From JACKBJ01 sp964549495 (lineage in GTDB: Bacteria; Chloroflexota; Anaerolineae; Epilineales; Epilineaceae), in NCBI GenBank assembly GCA_964549495.1, contig CAZJWJ010000047.1, positions 1-39,019 on the forward strand: a stretch of DNA of 39,019 nucleotides. The letters are read 5' to 3'. Every line of letters starts with the position of its first letter. The stretch's first letter is position 1. Under the pieces are notes generated by a model, which searched no databases, was not told the DNA's origin, and saw nothing but the letters and a program-made list of their open reading frames with translations. The translations under genes were made by a program, and so were the position numbers. This document shows positions 7,785 through 15,856 of the stretch, piece by piece.

Positions 7785-9311
7785 TCAGCGCCCCGGACAG
7801 GGCTCCCAGTCGCCGGCCAGGTGGATCCAGATCGGGCGCTCGGAGGGGCGGGGGCCGGGGAAGGCGGAGTCGGGGCGGGCGGCGGTGGTGGGGAGGCCCA
7901 GGGCGTGGGCGGCCTCGAGGGCGGCGGTTTCGAAGGACGGGTCGTAGAAGAGCATGCTCTCCGGGCCGGCCGGCCGCGTCTCGATCCGTCCGGCCCGCAG
8001 GCCAGCATCGTCCAGGAGCGCCCCCGCTACGCGACCCCAGCCCTCGCGGCCGGTGGCATCGAGGATCTCGATCTCTACTTCCGCCAGATCCGATTCGTCC
8101 GCGCCTTCGGCATCACCATCCACCTCGTCCGGATGGGCGGGGCTGAGCAGCTCGTCCAGGAGCTGGCCGGCCCGTTGGGCGTCCAAGAGCAGGACCATCG
8201 CGCCATCGGGCGTCACCCAGTCGATGGTTGCGGGGTGGCCCAGGACCGCAGTGTGGGTCTCCAACCGGTCCGCGTTGCGCAGGGCCAGGAGGGCCAGACC
8301 GGGCACGTCCAAGGCGCCGATGTCGGTATCCACGTAGGGCGTCAGGCTGTCGTAGAGCGAGGGGGCCTGGCGCAGGAGGTCCGTCTCGCGGGCCTGGCGC
8401 ATCGCAGCCTTCAGCACCCGCTGCTGGCGCCGCGAGCGCTCGAAGTCGGAGCTTTGCCAGCGCGAACGGACGTAGCGCAAGGCGGTCTGGCCGTCCATGT
8501 GGTGCCAGCCGGTGTCCAGGTCGAGGGCCTGCTGGCCGCCCAGCGCCTCCGGGTCCTGGAAGAAGTCCTCGATGGGGCAGGTGACCGCCAAATCCAGCCC
8601 GCCCAGCTGGTCCACCGCGGCCACGAAGCCCTGCAGGTCGAGCCGCAGGAAGTGATCGACCGTCAGGCCCAGGTTCAGCTCCAGGGTGCGGCGCATCAAC
8701 TCGCCATCCGGCAATCCCTGGCGGTGGCCCAACCAGTCGACCGTGTTGATGCGGCCGCTGCCGTAGCCGGGGATGGATACCCACAGGTCGCGCGGGATGG
8801 AGATCAGGGCCAGATGCCCGCTCTCGTGATCCAGCGACGCCCAGACCAGGCTGTCGGTGCGCCAGGGACCGTCGCCCGACCGGCGGTCGCTGCCCATCAG
8901 CAGCAGGCTGGTGTGTTGGTCTTGGTCGACCGCTGGGGTGGGCATCTCCTGCGCCCCAGCGCCGCCGGTCGCCGCACGCAGATCGGCCGGCAAGGGCGGC
9001 GGCAGCCCGCGCAGCGCGTAGGCCCGGCCCAGGTCGTTCCAAAGGCGCAGGCGATAGGTCCATCCGGGGCTGTGCTGCGGGGTCGGGAGATCGGCGGGAG
9101 CGTCGAGCGAGACCCGGACCATCGAGCCGGAAGGGGATCGAGCGCCCCCGGCTGATGAGGGGGAGCGGTCATCTCGCGCGGACGTGGGGGGTGGACCATC
9201 TTGCGCTCGCGCCGGCTGGCCCGATCCCGGTAGGGTCAGCGCAATCAGCAGGGTCGCCACGATGGCGCGCCAGGCGCGCCCCTCCCTCCCGCGGCGGCTC
9301 CGATGCTCCAT
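7785..9311 (-). CDS. LytR-CpsA-Psr (LCP) family cell-wall glycopolymer ligase with LytR_C domain
   Basis: 508 aa. Signal or anchor segment at 15-36 ending in ARAQ, a Pro/Ser-rich linker, then the LCP domain (about 133-345): LLLMGSDRR, TDSLVWASLD, LISIPRDLWVSIPG (Arg174, Asp175) and RYVRSRWQSSDFERSRRQQ, which carry the conserved Asp and Arg residues that bind the polyprenyl pyrophosphate head group. A C-terminal LytR_C-like domain follows (near 400-470, VEIEILDATGREGWG). LCP enzymes transfer undecaprenyl-linked glycopolymers to peptidoglycan or surface proteins outside the cell. The start at 9311 is backed by a near-consensus promoter ending 9 nt upstream and by absence of any ribosome site. 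It is divergent from ftsK. Confidence 0.9.
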   Translation of the reverse strand: MEHRSRRGREGRAWRAIVATLLIALTLPGSGQPARAQDGPPPTSARDDRSPSSAGGARSPSGSMVRVSLDAPADLPTPQHSPGWTYRLRLWNDLGRAYALRGLPPPLPADLRAATGGAGAQEMPTPAVDQDQHTSLLLMGSDRRSGDGPWRTDSLVWASLDHESGHLALISIPRDLWVSIPGYGSGRINTVDWLGHRQGLPDGELMRRTLELNLGLTVDHFLRLDLQGFVAAVDQLGGLDLAVTCPIEDFFQDPEALGGQQALDLDTGWHHMDGQTALRYVRSRWQSSDFERSRRQQRVLKAAMRQARETDLLRQAPSLYDSLTPYVDTDIGALDVPGLALLALRNADRLETHTAVLGHPATIDWVTPDGAMVLLLDAQRAGQLLDELLSPAHPDEVDGDAEGADESDLAEVEIEILDATGREGWGRVAGALLDDAGLRAGRIETRPAGPESMLFYDPSFETAALEAAHALGLPTTAARPDSAFPGPRPSERPIWIHLAGDWEPCPGR

Positions 9312-9320
9312 CGAGCGGGG

Positions 9321-9348
9321 ATTCTAAACCCTTTCTCGTCGTTGTCAA
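9321..9348 (-). promoter_or_regulatory. Near-consensus promoter of the LCP gene, leaderless geometry
   Basis: Minus strand TTGACA (9348-9343), 16-nt spacer, TAGAAT (9326-9321), then 9 nt to the ATG. This is the clearest promoter in the window together with that of rpoD. The predicted leader is 0-3 nt. Confidence 0.75.
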
Positions 9349-9408
9349 TCGCATGATCCGGTGCGTGACATCGACCCGAGCGCGCTCTCGAGACCGCTCG
9401 CGAGCCTA

Positions 9409-9436
9409 TTGCGAGGCGACCGCTTCGTGGTATCAT
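9409..9436 (+). promoter_or_regulatory. ftsK promoter
   Basis: TTGCGA (9409-9414), 16-nt spacer and TATCAT (9431-9436) on the plus strand, about 65 nt before the ftsK start. The -10 hexamer runs into the LexA-type palindrome at 9436-9451, which would cover the start site. Confidence 0.65.
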
Positions 9437-9451
9437 CGAACTTAAGTTCGA
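9436..9451. promoter_or_regulatory. LexA-type SOS operator overlapping the ftsK promoter
   Basis: TCGAACTTAAGTTCGA is a perfect 16-bp palindrome. It contains CGAAC-N4-GTTCG, the LexA (DinR) box of Gram-positive and several other bacteria. It sits directly on the -10/+1 region of the ftsK promoter, the place expected for a repressor. Escherichia coli ftsK (dinH) is also SOS-inducible, so this arrangement is biologically plausible. No other copy was found in the window. Confidence 0.75.
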
Positions 9452-9500
9452 ATGTCGCCGGTCGCCGGGCCGATCGCCCCGCGCCGGCAGGAGGATCCAG

Positions 9501-12305
9501 ATGACCCGCCGGAGCCCCGCCCGAAGCCAGGCGGGCCGCAAGAAGCGCGGCGGCGCGCGGCGCAGCGCGTCCTCCGCCAAGGCCCCCTTGCTCACCCCCG
9601 CCCGCAAGCGGGAGCTGAGCGGCATCCTGCTGATCATGCTGGCCGTGGTGACCCTGGTCAGCTTCGTGAGCCGCGGCGGCAGCCTGACCCAGCTCTGGGT
9701 CGGCTGGCTGCAGCAGGGCTTTGGCTGGGGGGCCTACGGCCTGCCCTTGCTGCTGGGCGCCATCGGCGCCTGGCTGCTGCTGGACAGCATGGACGAGAAG
9801 GCCGACGTGACCTGGTCGCGGCCGGCCGGCGCCCTGGGCCTCTACCTCTCGCTCTTGGGCCTGGCCCACCTGGCGCTGTCGATCTGGCGCGATCGATTCC
9901 CACCGGAGACGCCGGTTGCCACCGATGCCGCCCCCCTGGCCGGCGGCGCGCTGGGCGCCTTCGTGGGTGACAGCCTGGCCTCCTTCCTCGGCCGGCTGCC
10001 GACCCTGGCCGCCTTGATGATCCTGGCCGCCGCCTGCGCCAGCCTGGCTGCCGGCCTGGGCATCGTCCGCGGCTCCGAGCTGCTCTGGCAGGGCATCGAC
10101 CGCGGCGCGCGCGAGCTCTGGACCCGCCGCGGGCCGGCCGGCGACTGGCTGCGCGCTCGCTGGTCCCGGCTGCGCGACCAATCCGCCCGCTCATCCGACC
10201 CGATCGCCGATCCAACGGCCGAGCTGGAGGCGCCGCCTGACTACGCCGCCGGCGACGGGGCGCTGCCGGCCGAGGTCGAGGCCGCCATGCGCGCCGCCGA
10301 GGCGCGCGGGAAAGACGTCGACGCGACGGCGGCCGAATCCGAGTCGCCACCGCAACCGGTCATCCAGGCCGAATGGCGCAAGCCGGTCATCGGCGAGCTG
10401 CTGGAGCCGGCGGCCGAGGTCGAGCGCGCGCCGGGCGAGGCCGAGGAGATGGCGCGGACCATCGAGCGCAGCCTGGGCGAGTTCGGCGTGCCGGTGGAGG
10501 TGGTCAAGATCCACGCCGGGCCGACCATCACCCAGTTCGGGCTCGAGCCGGGCTACATCCAGAAGGGTGACCAGCGCTCGCGGGTCTCGGTGCGGCGCAT
10601 CGTGGCCCTGCAAAACGATTTGGCCCTCGCCCTGGCGGCCAGCCCGGTGCGCATCCTGGCGCCGGTGCCCGGCCGGCCCTACGTCGGCGTCGAGGTGCCC
10701 AACAAGGCCAAGGCCGTTGTCTCGCTGCGCGGCGTGATGGAATCCGAGGACTTCGCGCGCACCGCCGCGCGCGGCGGCTTGCCCATCGCCCTGGGCCGCG
10801 ACACCGCCGGCCGCGACGTGGCCGTCGATTTGGCACGCATGCCCCACCTGCTGATCGCCGGCGCCACCGGCTCGGGCAAGAGCGTCTGCGTCAACGCCCT
10901 CATCTGCTCGCTCCTGCTCACCCACACCCCCGAGACCCTCAAGCTGATCCTGGTCGATCCCAAGCGGGTCGAGATGACCCAGTACCGCGGCCTGCCGCAT
11001 CTGGCCACGCCGGTCATCGTCGAGGCCGAGCGGGTGGTGGGGGTGCTGCAATGGGCCGTGCGCGAGATGGACCGCCGCTACCGGCGCTTTGCCGAGGCCG
11101 GCGCGCGCCACCTGGCCTCCTACAACCTCAAGCTGGAGGCCAGCGGCCAGCCCAGGCTGCCCTTCCTGGTCATCGTCATCGACGAGCTGGCCGACCTGAT
11201 GATGCTGGCCCCCGAGGAGAGCGAGCGCCTGATCACCCGCCTGGCCCAGCTGGCCCGCGCCACCGGCATCCACCTGGTGCTGGCCACCCAAAGGCCCAGC
11301 GTCGACGTGGTCACCGGCCTGATCAAGGCCAACTTCCCCAGCCGCGTGGCCTTCGCCGTCTCCAGCAGCACCGACTCGCGCGTCATCCTCGACTCCGTCG
11401 GCGCCGACAAGCTCCTGGGCCAGGGCGACATGCTCTACATGGCCTCGGACGACAGCAAGCTCCAGCGCCTGCAAGGATGCTTCGTCTCCGACGAGGAGCT
11501 CAATAGCATCGTGCGCTACTGGAAGCACAGCGCCCGCATCGATGCCGGCGCCGAGGCCGCCCGCAGCGCGCACCAGCCCTTGGGCATCCCCGAGCCGATG
11601 ATCCAGCCCGAGCTCTGGGACCAGATGGTCGACCCCGACAAGGGCGCCCTGGCCCCCGAGCGCGACGAGCTCTGGGAACAGGCCGTGGCCCTGATCCGCG
11701 AGCACAAATCCGCCTCGACCAGCTTCCTGCAGCGCAAGCTGCGCATCGGCTATTCGCGCGCCGCCCGCCTGATCGACGAGCTGGAGGAAGCCGAGCTGAT
11801 CGGCCCGGCCCAGGGCAACAACCCCCGCGAGGTCCTCATCGGCCCCGAGGCGGGCGAGATCCCGCCCGACGACTACCGCAGCCGCCTCGACCGCGCCTTC
11901 GAGACCCGCGCCCAAGCCGCGCTCGACCCCACGACGGAGGGTAAGGACCCGAGCGACGAGGCTTTCGAAGACCTCGACGAGGACTTCGACCACGCCGACG
12001 GGCTCCCAGCCATCGACGCCTCCGCGACGCTTCCCGAGCCCGTCGAGGATGCGGCGGGCCCGATCTTCCCCACCGAGGATTCGACCGTGCCGGACGCTCC
12101 GTCTCGTTCCGAGGCGGAGCCTTCGAACGGCCACGAATTCGGTGCGGACGACTCCAGCGCGGACGACTCCAACGCGGCCGACTCCGAAGCGGCCGACTCC
12201 GAGGACCCGCATCCCGATCCCGATCCCGATCTCGACGATCCCGATCTCGACGAGGCCTCGATCCGCCCCTGGATCGAGGACCTGCGCCAAGGAGGTTCCG
12301 GATGA
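9501..12305 (+). CDS. ftsK: FtsK/SpoIIIE DNA translocase with a long acidic C-terminal tail
   Basis: 934 aa. The N-terminus is basic, then four hydrophobic segments lie between about 35 and 190, a variable linker to about 300, the RecA-like motor with Walker A GATGSGKS (454-461) and Walker B VIVIDELADLMM (near 555-566), and the DNA-reading gamma winged helix (SASTSFLQRKLRIGYSRAARLIDELEEAELIG in pieces, about 735-775). In the family the gamma domain normally ends the protein; here about 155 residues follow, ending in an Asp/Ser/Glu-rich tract. FtsK moves chromosome dimers and terminus DNA through the division septum. AGGAGG lies 6 nt before the ATG. The stop overlaps the nfeD start (ATGA), so nfeD is coupled. 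Promoter with LexA box upstream. Confidence 0.95.
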   Translation: MTRRSPARSQAGRKKRGGARRSASSAKAPLLTPARKRELSGILLIMLAVVTLVSFVSRGGSLTQLWVGWLQQGFGWGAYGLPLLLGAIGAWLLLDSMDEKADVTWSRPAGALGLYLSLLGLAHLALSIWRDRFPPETPVATDAAPLAGGALGAFVGDSLASFLGRLPTLAALMILAAACASLAAGLGIVRGSELLWQGIDRGARELWTRRGPAGDWLRARWSRLRDQSARSSDPIADPTAELEAPPDYAAGDGALPAEVEAAMRAAEARGKDVDATAAESESPPQPVIQAEWRKPVIGELLEPAAEVERAPGEAEEMARTIERSLGEFGVPVEVVKIHAGPTITQFGLEPGYIQKGDQRSRVSVRRIVALQNDLALALAASPVRILAPVPGRPYVGVEVPNKAKAVVSLRGVMESEDFARTAARGGLPIALGRDTAGRDVAVDLARMPHLLIAGATGSGKSVCVNALICSLLLTHTPETLKLILVDPKRVEMTQYRGLPHLATPVIVEAERVVGVLQWAVREMDRRYRRFAEAGARHLASYNLKLEASGQPRLPFLVIVIDELADLMMLAPEESERLITRLAQLARATGIHLVLATQRPSVDVVTGLIKANFPSRVAFAVSSSTDSRVILDSVGADKLLGQGDMLYMASDDSKLQRLQGCFVSDEELNSIVRYWKHSARIDAGAEAARSAHQPLGIPEPMIQPELWDQMVDPDKGALAPERDELWEQAVALIREHKSASTSFLQRKLRIGYSRAARLIDELEEAELIGPAQGNNPREVLIGPEAGEIPPDDYRSRLDRAFETRAQAALDPTTEGKDPSDEAFEDLDEDFDHADGLPAIDASATLPEPVEDAAGPIFPTEDSTVPDAPSRSEAEPSNGHEFGADDSSADDSNAADSEAADSEDPHPDPDPDLDDPDLDEASIRPWIEDLRQGGSG

Positions 12306-13648
12306 GCCGGTCGCGCAAGGGGCGATTCCGCCTCCTGCCTATACTCTTCCTGCTCGGACTGGCCTTGCCCGCCCCGGCGGGCGCCCAGTCGGCAGGCGAC
12401 TCCGAAGACGCCTCCCCCGAGACCGTCGTCCACAGCATCCGCATCGACGGGGCCATCACCACCGTCACCCTCGACTACCTCGAACGCGCCCTGTCCACCG
12501 CTGAGGAGGCCGGCTCGGAGGCCTTCCTGATCGAGCTGGACACGCCCGGCGGTAGCGTGGACGCGATGCTGTCGATGGGCGGGCGGATGCTCAACGCCGA
12601 GCTGCCGACCCTGGTCTGGGTGGGGCCGCAGGGGGCGCAGGCCGCCTCGGCCGGCACCTTCATCGTGCTGGCCGGCCACGCCGCCGGCATGGCCCCGCGC
12701 ACCACCATCGGCGCCGCCAGCCCGGTCGGGCCGGGCGGCGAGGACCTGCCCGAGACCGTCGGCCGCAAGATCACCGAGGACCTCTCGGCCACCGCCCGCA
12801 ACTACGCCGAGCGCCGCGGCCCCGAGGCCGTCGAGTGGGCCGAGCTGGCCGTCCGCGAAGCCGCCAGCGCCACCGCCGACGAGGCCCTGGAGCTGGGCGT
12901 CATCGACGCCGTCGCCGATAGCCCGGAAGCGCTCCTCGAGGCCCTCGACGGCCTGGAGGTCGACCTGGCCGGCCGGTCCCCCACTCTCCAACTCTCCCCC
13001 GCCACCATCCGGCCCATCCCCACCACCTCGGCCGAGGACCTGCTGGCCCTCCTGGCCAACCCCGCCTTGGCCCTGATCCTCCTCACCATCGGCGTCAACG
13101 CCATCCTGGCCGAGCTCTCCAACCCCGGCGGCTACGTGGCCGGCATCATCGGCATCCTCGCCCTGGCCCTGGCCCTCTACAGCCTGGGCGCGCTGGAGGC
13201 CAACTGGATCGGCCTGGGCTTCCTGGCCGCCTCCTTCATCCTCTTCGCCCTGGAGCTCAAGACCCCCACCACGGGCATCTTCACCCTGGGCGGCATCGCG
13301 CTCTTCGTGGCCGGCGCCGTCATCCTCTTCGCCGGCGGCGGTTTCGCCATCCCCTGGGCCACCATCATCGGCCTGGCCCTGGCCACCGCCGCCTTCTTCC
13401 TCTTCGCCGTCCGCGCCGCCCTGCGCGCCATGCGCCGCCAACCCACCACCGGCTCCGAGAGCCTGATCGGCGCCCGCGCCGAGCTGCGGCGCTTGCCCAC
13501 CGACCAGGCCCCGGGCACCGTCCTGGTGGCCGGCGAACTCTGGGACGCCCGCTGGGCGCCCGATACCGAGCCGGCCGGCGTCCGCCCCGGCGACCGTGTC
13601 ACTATCCGCGCCCGCGAGGGCTACACGCTCGTCATCGTGTCCGATTAG
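12302..13648 (+). CDS. nfeD: NfeD-type membrane-bound ClpP-class serine protease (long form)
   Basis: 448 aa. Signal peptide (about 10-29, ending PAGAQ), then a ClpP-like domain: ELDTPGGSVDAML, and AASAGTF with nucleophile Ser117; the general base is probably Lys156 in GRKITED, as in the Pyrococcus 1510-N protease Ser-Lys dyad. Five hydrophobic segments follow (about 240-385), then an OB-fold NfeD C-terminus (SLIGARAEL ... GDRVTIRAREGYTLVI). Long NfeD proteases cleave stomatin C-termini in known cases, and a stomatin-like gene follows directly. The ATG overlaps the ftsK stop by 4 nt, and GGAGG is placed 7 nt upstream. The linkage to ftsK rather than only to the slipin is less usual. Confidence 0.92.
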   Translation: MSRSRKGRFRLLPILFLLGLALPAPAGAQSAGDSEDASPETVVHSIRIDGAITTVTLDYLERALSTAEEAGSEAFLIELDTPGGSVDAMLSMGGRMLNAELPTLVWVGPQGAQAASAGTFIVLAGHAAGMAPRTTIGAASPVGPGGEDLPETVGRKITEDLSATARNYAERRGPEAVEWAELAVREAASATADEALELGVIDAVADSPEALLEALDGLEVDLAGRSPTLQLSPATIRPIPTTSAEDLLALLANPALALILLTIGVNAILAELSNPGGYVAGIIGILALALALYSLGALEANWIGLGFLAASFILFALELKTPTTGIFTLGGIALFVAGAVILFAGGGFAIPWATIIGLALATAAFFLFAVRAALRAMRRQPTTGSESLIGARAELRRLPTDQAPGTVLVAGELWDARWAPDTEPAGVRPGDRVTIRAREGYTLVIVSD

Positions 13649-13723
13649 CCAATGCCCGGTCCGCGCTCAGCGCTCGCCTGTCTCCGACCCTTCCCGCATC
13701 CGCGCTCAACCTAGGAGCCCATC

Positions 13724-14611
13724 ATGGACATCTTCGGTCTGCTCGGCGGCATCTCGATCCCCATCCTCATCCTCCTGGCCGGCATCGTCGGCTCGGCCAT
13801 CCGCATCGTGCAGGAATACGAGCGCGGCGTCATCTTCCGTCTCGGCCGGCTGGTCGGCGCCAAGGGGCCGGGGCTCTTCTTCATCATCCCCTTCATCGAC
13901 AAGATGCAGAAGGTCGACCTGCGCGTGATCACCCTCGACGTGCCTTCGCAGGAGGCGATCACCAAGGACAACGTCACGGTGCGGGTCGACGCGGTGGTCT
14001 ATTACCGGGTGCTCGATCCGTCGATGGCCATCGTCAACGTCGAGGATTACCGTCGTGCGACCTGGCAGATCGCGCAGACCAGCTTGCGCAACGTCATCGG
14101 CCAGAGCGAGCTGGACCAGCTGCTGAGCGACCGCGAGGCGATCAACCAGAAGCTGCAACAGATCATCGACGAGGCGACGGAGCCCTGGGGCATCAAGGTG
14201 TCGGTGGTCGAGGTGAAGGACGTTGGATTGCCGGACAATATGAAGCGGGCGATGGCCAAGCAGGCCGAGGCGGAGCGGGAGCGGCGGGCAAAGATCATTC
14301 ATGCAGAGGGTGAGGCGCAGGCGGCGGAGCGTCTGGCGCAGGCGGCGACGACGATGGAGAGGGCGCCGGCGGCGATTCAGTTGCGTTATCTGCAGACGTT
14401 GAGCGAGATTGCGGTCGAGCATAACAGTACGATCGTGTTTCCTGTGCCTGTGGAGATGCTTCAAGCGCTGTTCGGTGGTCACTTGGGTGGTGGGGGTGGT
14501 AGCGATGCTTCGGGTGGTGGAGGCGGGGCTTCGCGGGGGATCGATGTTGGGGGTGGGGGTCTTGTGGGTGGGGGGGGGCTGGGTGGGCCGTCGGGAGAAT
14601 TGCCAACCTAA
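13724..14611 (+). CDS. Slipin (stomatin/prohibitin, SPFH) membrane scaffold protein with Gly-rich tail
   Basis: 295 aa. One N-terminal membrane hairpin (8-27), then the SPFH/band 7 domain: QEYERGVIFRLGR, GPGLFFIIPFIDKM, RVDAVVYYRVLDP, and the coiled-coil region MKRAMAKQAEAERERRAKI. Such proteins form oligomeric membrane microdomains and are partners of NfeD proteases. AGGAG lies 6 nt upstream of the ATG. The gap to nfeD is 75 nt. The last ~50 residues are about half glycine and are encoded by G-run-rich DNA whose final part is the left arm of an inverted repeat (14576-14604). Codon choice also shifts from about 14250 onward (more T- and G-ending codons such as ggt, ttg, agg). The tail looks altered by the adjoining repeat element. 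Confidence 0.92.
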   Translation: MDIFGLLGGISIPILILLAGIVGSAIRIVQEYERGVIFRLGRLVGAKGPGLFFIIPFIDKMQKVDLRVITLDVPSQEAITKDNVTVRVDAVVYYRVLDPSMAIVNVEDYRRATWQIAQTSLRNVIGQSELDQLLSDREAINQKLQQIIDEATEPWGIKVSVVEVKDVGLPDNMKRAMAKQAEAERERRAKIIHAEGEAQAAERLAQAATTMERAPAAIQLRYLQTLSEIAVEHNSTIVFPVPVEMLQALFGGHLGGGGGSDASGGGGGASRGIDVGGGGLVGGGGLGGPSGELPT

Positions 14612-14697
14612 GGGCTCGACCGGTGATGATCTCCGCGGTTTGGGCGCTGCGGAATCCGCAACGCCCAAACCACGAATCTCATCACCGGTCGAGCCCT
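14611..14697. repeat. Long imperfect hairpin starting at the slipin stop codon
   Basis: Outer stem 19 bp (14611-14629 with 14679-14697), a 7x7 internal loop, a 10-bp stem (14637-14646 with 14662-14671), one mismatch, a 5-bp stem and an AAT loop. The first base is the last A of the TAA stop. No T-run follows on either side, so it is not a standard terminator, although it could protect the 3' end of the operon mRNA. Confidence 0.85.
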
Positions 14698-14703
14698 ATG
14701 CCG

Positions 14704-14724
14704 GAACCCCGCACCGCTGGGTCC
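14704..14724 (+). repeat. 21-nt perfect inverted copy of 15609-15629
   Basis: The 21 bases at 14704-14724 occur again, reverse-complemented and without mismatch, at 15609-15629. The two copies bracket the small PPC-like gene. Confidence 0.85.
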
Positions 14725-14826
14725 GGGTACATGCTTCGGGAGAGGTCGCTCGCTGCCACCGCCGTCGTGAACGGGGATGGCATCTCTCCCGAGGGCCCAC
14801 CCAGCCCTTCGTGGGCGGATAGACTC

Positions 14827-14863
14827 GGGGGTGGGGGAGGGGCTCCTCCGGTGGGGGGAGGGG
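14827..14863 (+). other. G-quadruplex-prone tract
   Basis: Runs of G5, G5, G4, G6 and G4 separated by 1, 1, about 10 and 1 bases on the plus strand. This satisfies the usual four-tract rule with room to spare. Further G-runs lie in the slipin tail (about 14480-14590). Confidence 0.6.
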
Positions 14864-14984
14864 AAACTTGCTCCCCGGCAGCGCCAGGGGTGGTCGGAGG
14901 GCTGATGCTGGTCGATTCTCTCGAGGACCGAGGCTCGAGGGGGCTTTGATCTGCCGTTGATGTGACTGGCGTGGAGTAGGTCCT

Positions 14985-15494
14985 ATGGATGGTGAAACAA
15001 CTCAGACATCCCGCAGCCGGCCCTGGCTGTGGTTTGCCAGTGGGCTCGGAGCGGGTTGCCTCATTTCTATGGTGCTCGGGGTCATCGGGCTGAGCGTGAC
15101 CGGCGTGGGCTTCTACTACTTGGTGCGCCAGTTGCCCGAGGTTCAGATCGTGCAGACGCAGCCGATCCGGGTTGGGGCGAGTATCGAGGGATGCCTCGTG
15201 GAAGGCGACGCGCACGATTGGCTGGTCGTGGGCGAGCGCGGGGAGGTGATCGAAGTCTATGTGGACCCGGTGGATGGGAGCGATCCCTTCTTGACCATCC
15301 TGGATCCAGATGGGGACGAGCTGGACTGGGACGACGATTCCGGTGGCGAGCTGGGCGCCTGGATCGATTTCGAGGTGCCCGAGGATGGGCGATATACCCT
15401 GCGTGTTGGCGCTTGGGGCGGAGGTCCGTACGAGATCGTGGTGAGTGGAGAGGACTCGAGAGTCCAGAGCGGTCCCGCCCACCCGGGCCGTTAG
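14985..15494 (+). CDS. Small membrane-anchored protein with PPC-like beta domain
   Basis: 169 aa. One N-terminal membrane helix (about 15-47, Gly/Val/Leu-rich), followed by an extracellular domain (about 58-158). The features VGASIEGCLVEGDAHDW, DPFLTILDPDGDELDWDDD and DFEVPEDGRYTLRVGAW fit the bacterial pre-peptidase C-terminal (PPC) fold, a jelly-roll module often found on secreted enzymes. Here it stands alone behind an anchor with no enzyme domain. GGAG lies 12 nt before the ATG, a rather long spacing. It is flanked on both sides by inverted-repeat DNA. Likely an envelope protein; partner unknown. Confidence 0.75.
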   Translation: MDGETTQTSRSRPWLWFASGLGAGCLISMVLGVIGLSVTGVGFYYLVRQLPEVQIVQTQPIRVGASIEGCLVEGDAHDWLVVGERGEVIEVYVDPVDGSDPFLTILDPDGDELDWDDDSGGELGAWIDFEVPEDGRYTLRVGAWGGGPYEIVVSGEDSRVQSGPAHPGR

Positions 15495-15856
15495 GGCGTT
15501 TCTGTTTTCCATTTCCCCCCACGTGGGGCGGGAGGGCTTTGGGGCTGGGCACCGCGCCGTGTGCGGCGGCGGGGCGGAGCGAGCGGGAGGGGGCGATGCG
15601 TGGACCATGGACCCAGCGGTGCGGGGTTCGGTAGACACATCGGTGACCAGCCCCAAAGCCCTCCCGCCCCTCGATCACGGATCGCCTCCCGCGCTCTTCC
15701 GTTGACGTTCGCCGTTGACGCCAGCCGTCGCCGATTGCGTCAAGGAAGGGTTCGAGCAACGCCAAGCTGCCCGACCCGCGCCGATGACGCGGATCGGGCA
15801 ATGCTCGGAGGAGCGGCGATGGTTTGTTGGAACCTGGGCAACGCCCAGCCCAGGCG
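15495..15856. other. Gene-free region between two convergent genes
   Basis: 362 nt. Holds the 146-bp inverted-repeat element and, at 15768-15800, a hairpin (7 bp, 2x2 loop, 4 bp) placed just past the leftward VWA gene. That hairpin has no T-run and is only a weak terminator candidate. Nothing else was recognised. Confidence 0.6.
15525..15670. repeat. 24-bp perfect inverted repeats bounding a 146-bp element
   Basis: 15525-15548 and 15647-15670 are perfect reverse complements. Inside, 15549-15555 pairs with 15616-15622, and 15609-15629 is the inverted copy of 14704-14724. Flanks show no target duplication. It lies just past the PPC-like gene stop. It is probably related to the 14576-14807 element. 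Confidence 0.85.

Larger units (their letters stand above)
14576..14807. repeat. Nested inverted-repeat element at the 3' end of the slipin gene
   Basis: 14576-14604 and 14779-14807 are 29-nt inverted arms that match at 26 positions. Inside lie the large hairpin 14611-14697 and a further 8-bp pair (14737-14744 with 14784-14791). The left arm codes for the last residues of the slipin. No transposase and no target duplication are visible. It may be a REP/MITE-like palindromic element; the class is not recognised. Confidence 0.75.
14612..14984. other. Gene-free region of inverted repeats and G-runs
   Basis: 373 nt between the slipin and the PPC-like gene. It holds most of the nested inverted-repeat element, the 21-nt inverted copy at 14704 and the G-rich tract at 14827-14863. 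Open frames across it translate repeat sequence and are not credible genes. Confidence 0.65.

Noticed and set aside
14682..15656. Minus-strand frame across the PPC-like gene and repeats
   Set aside because: Translates inverted-repeat sequence; no domain, no ribosome site.
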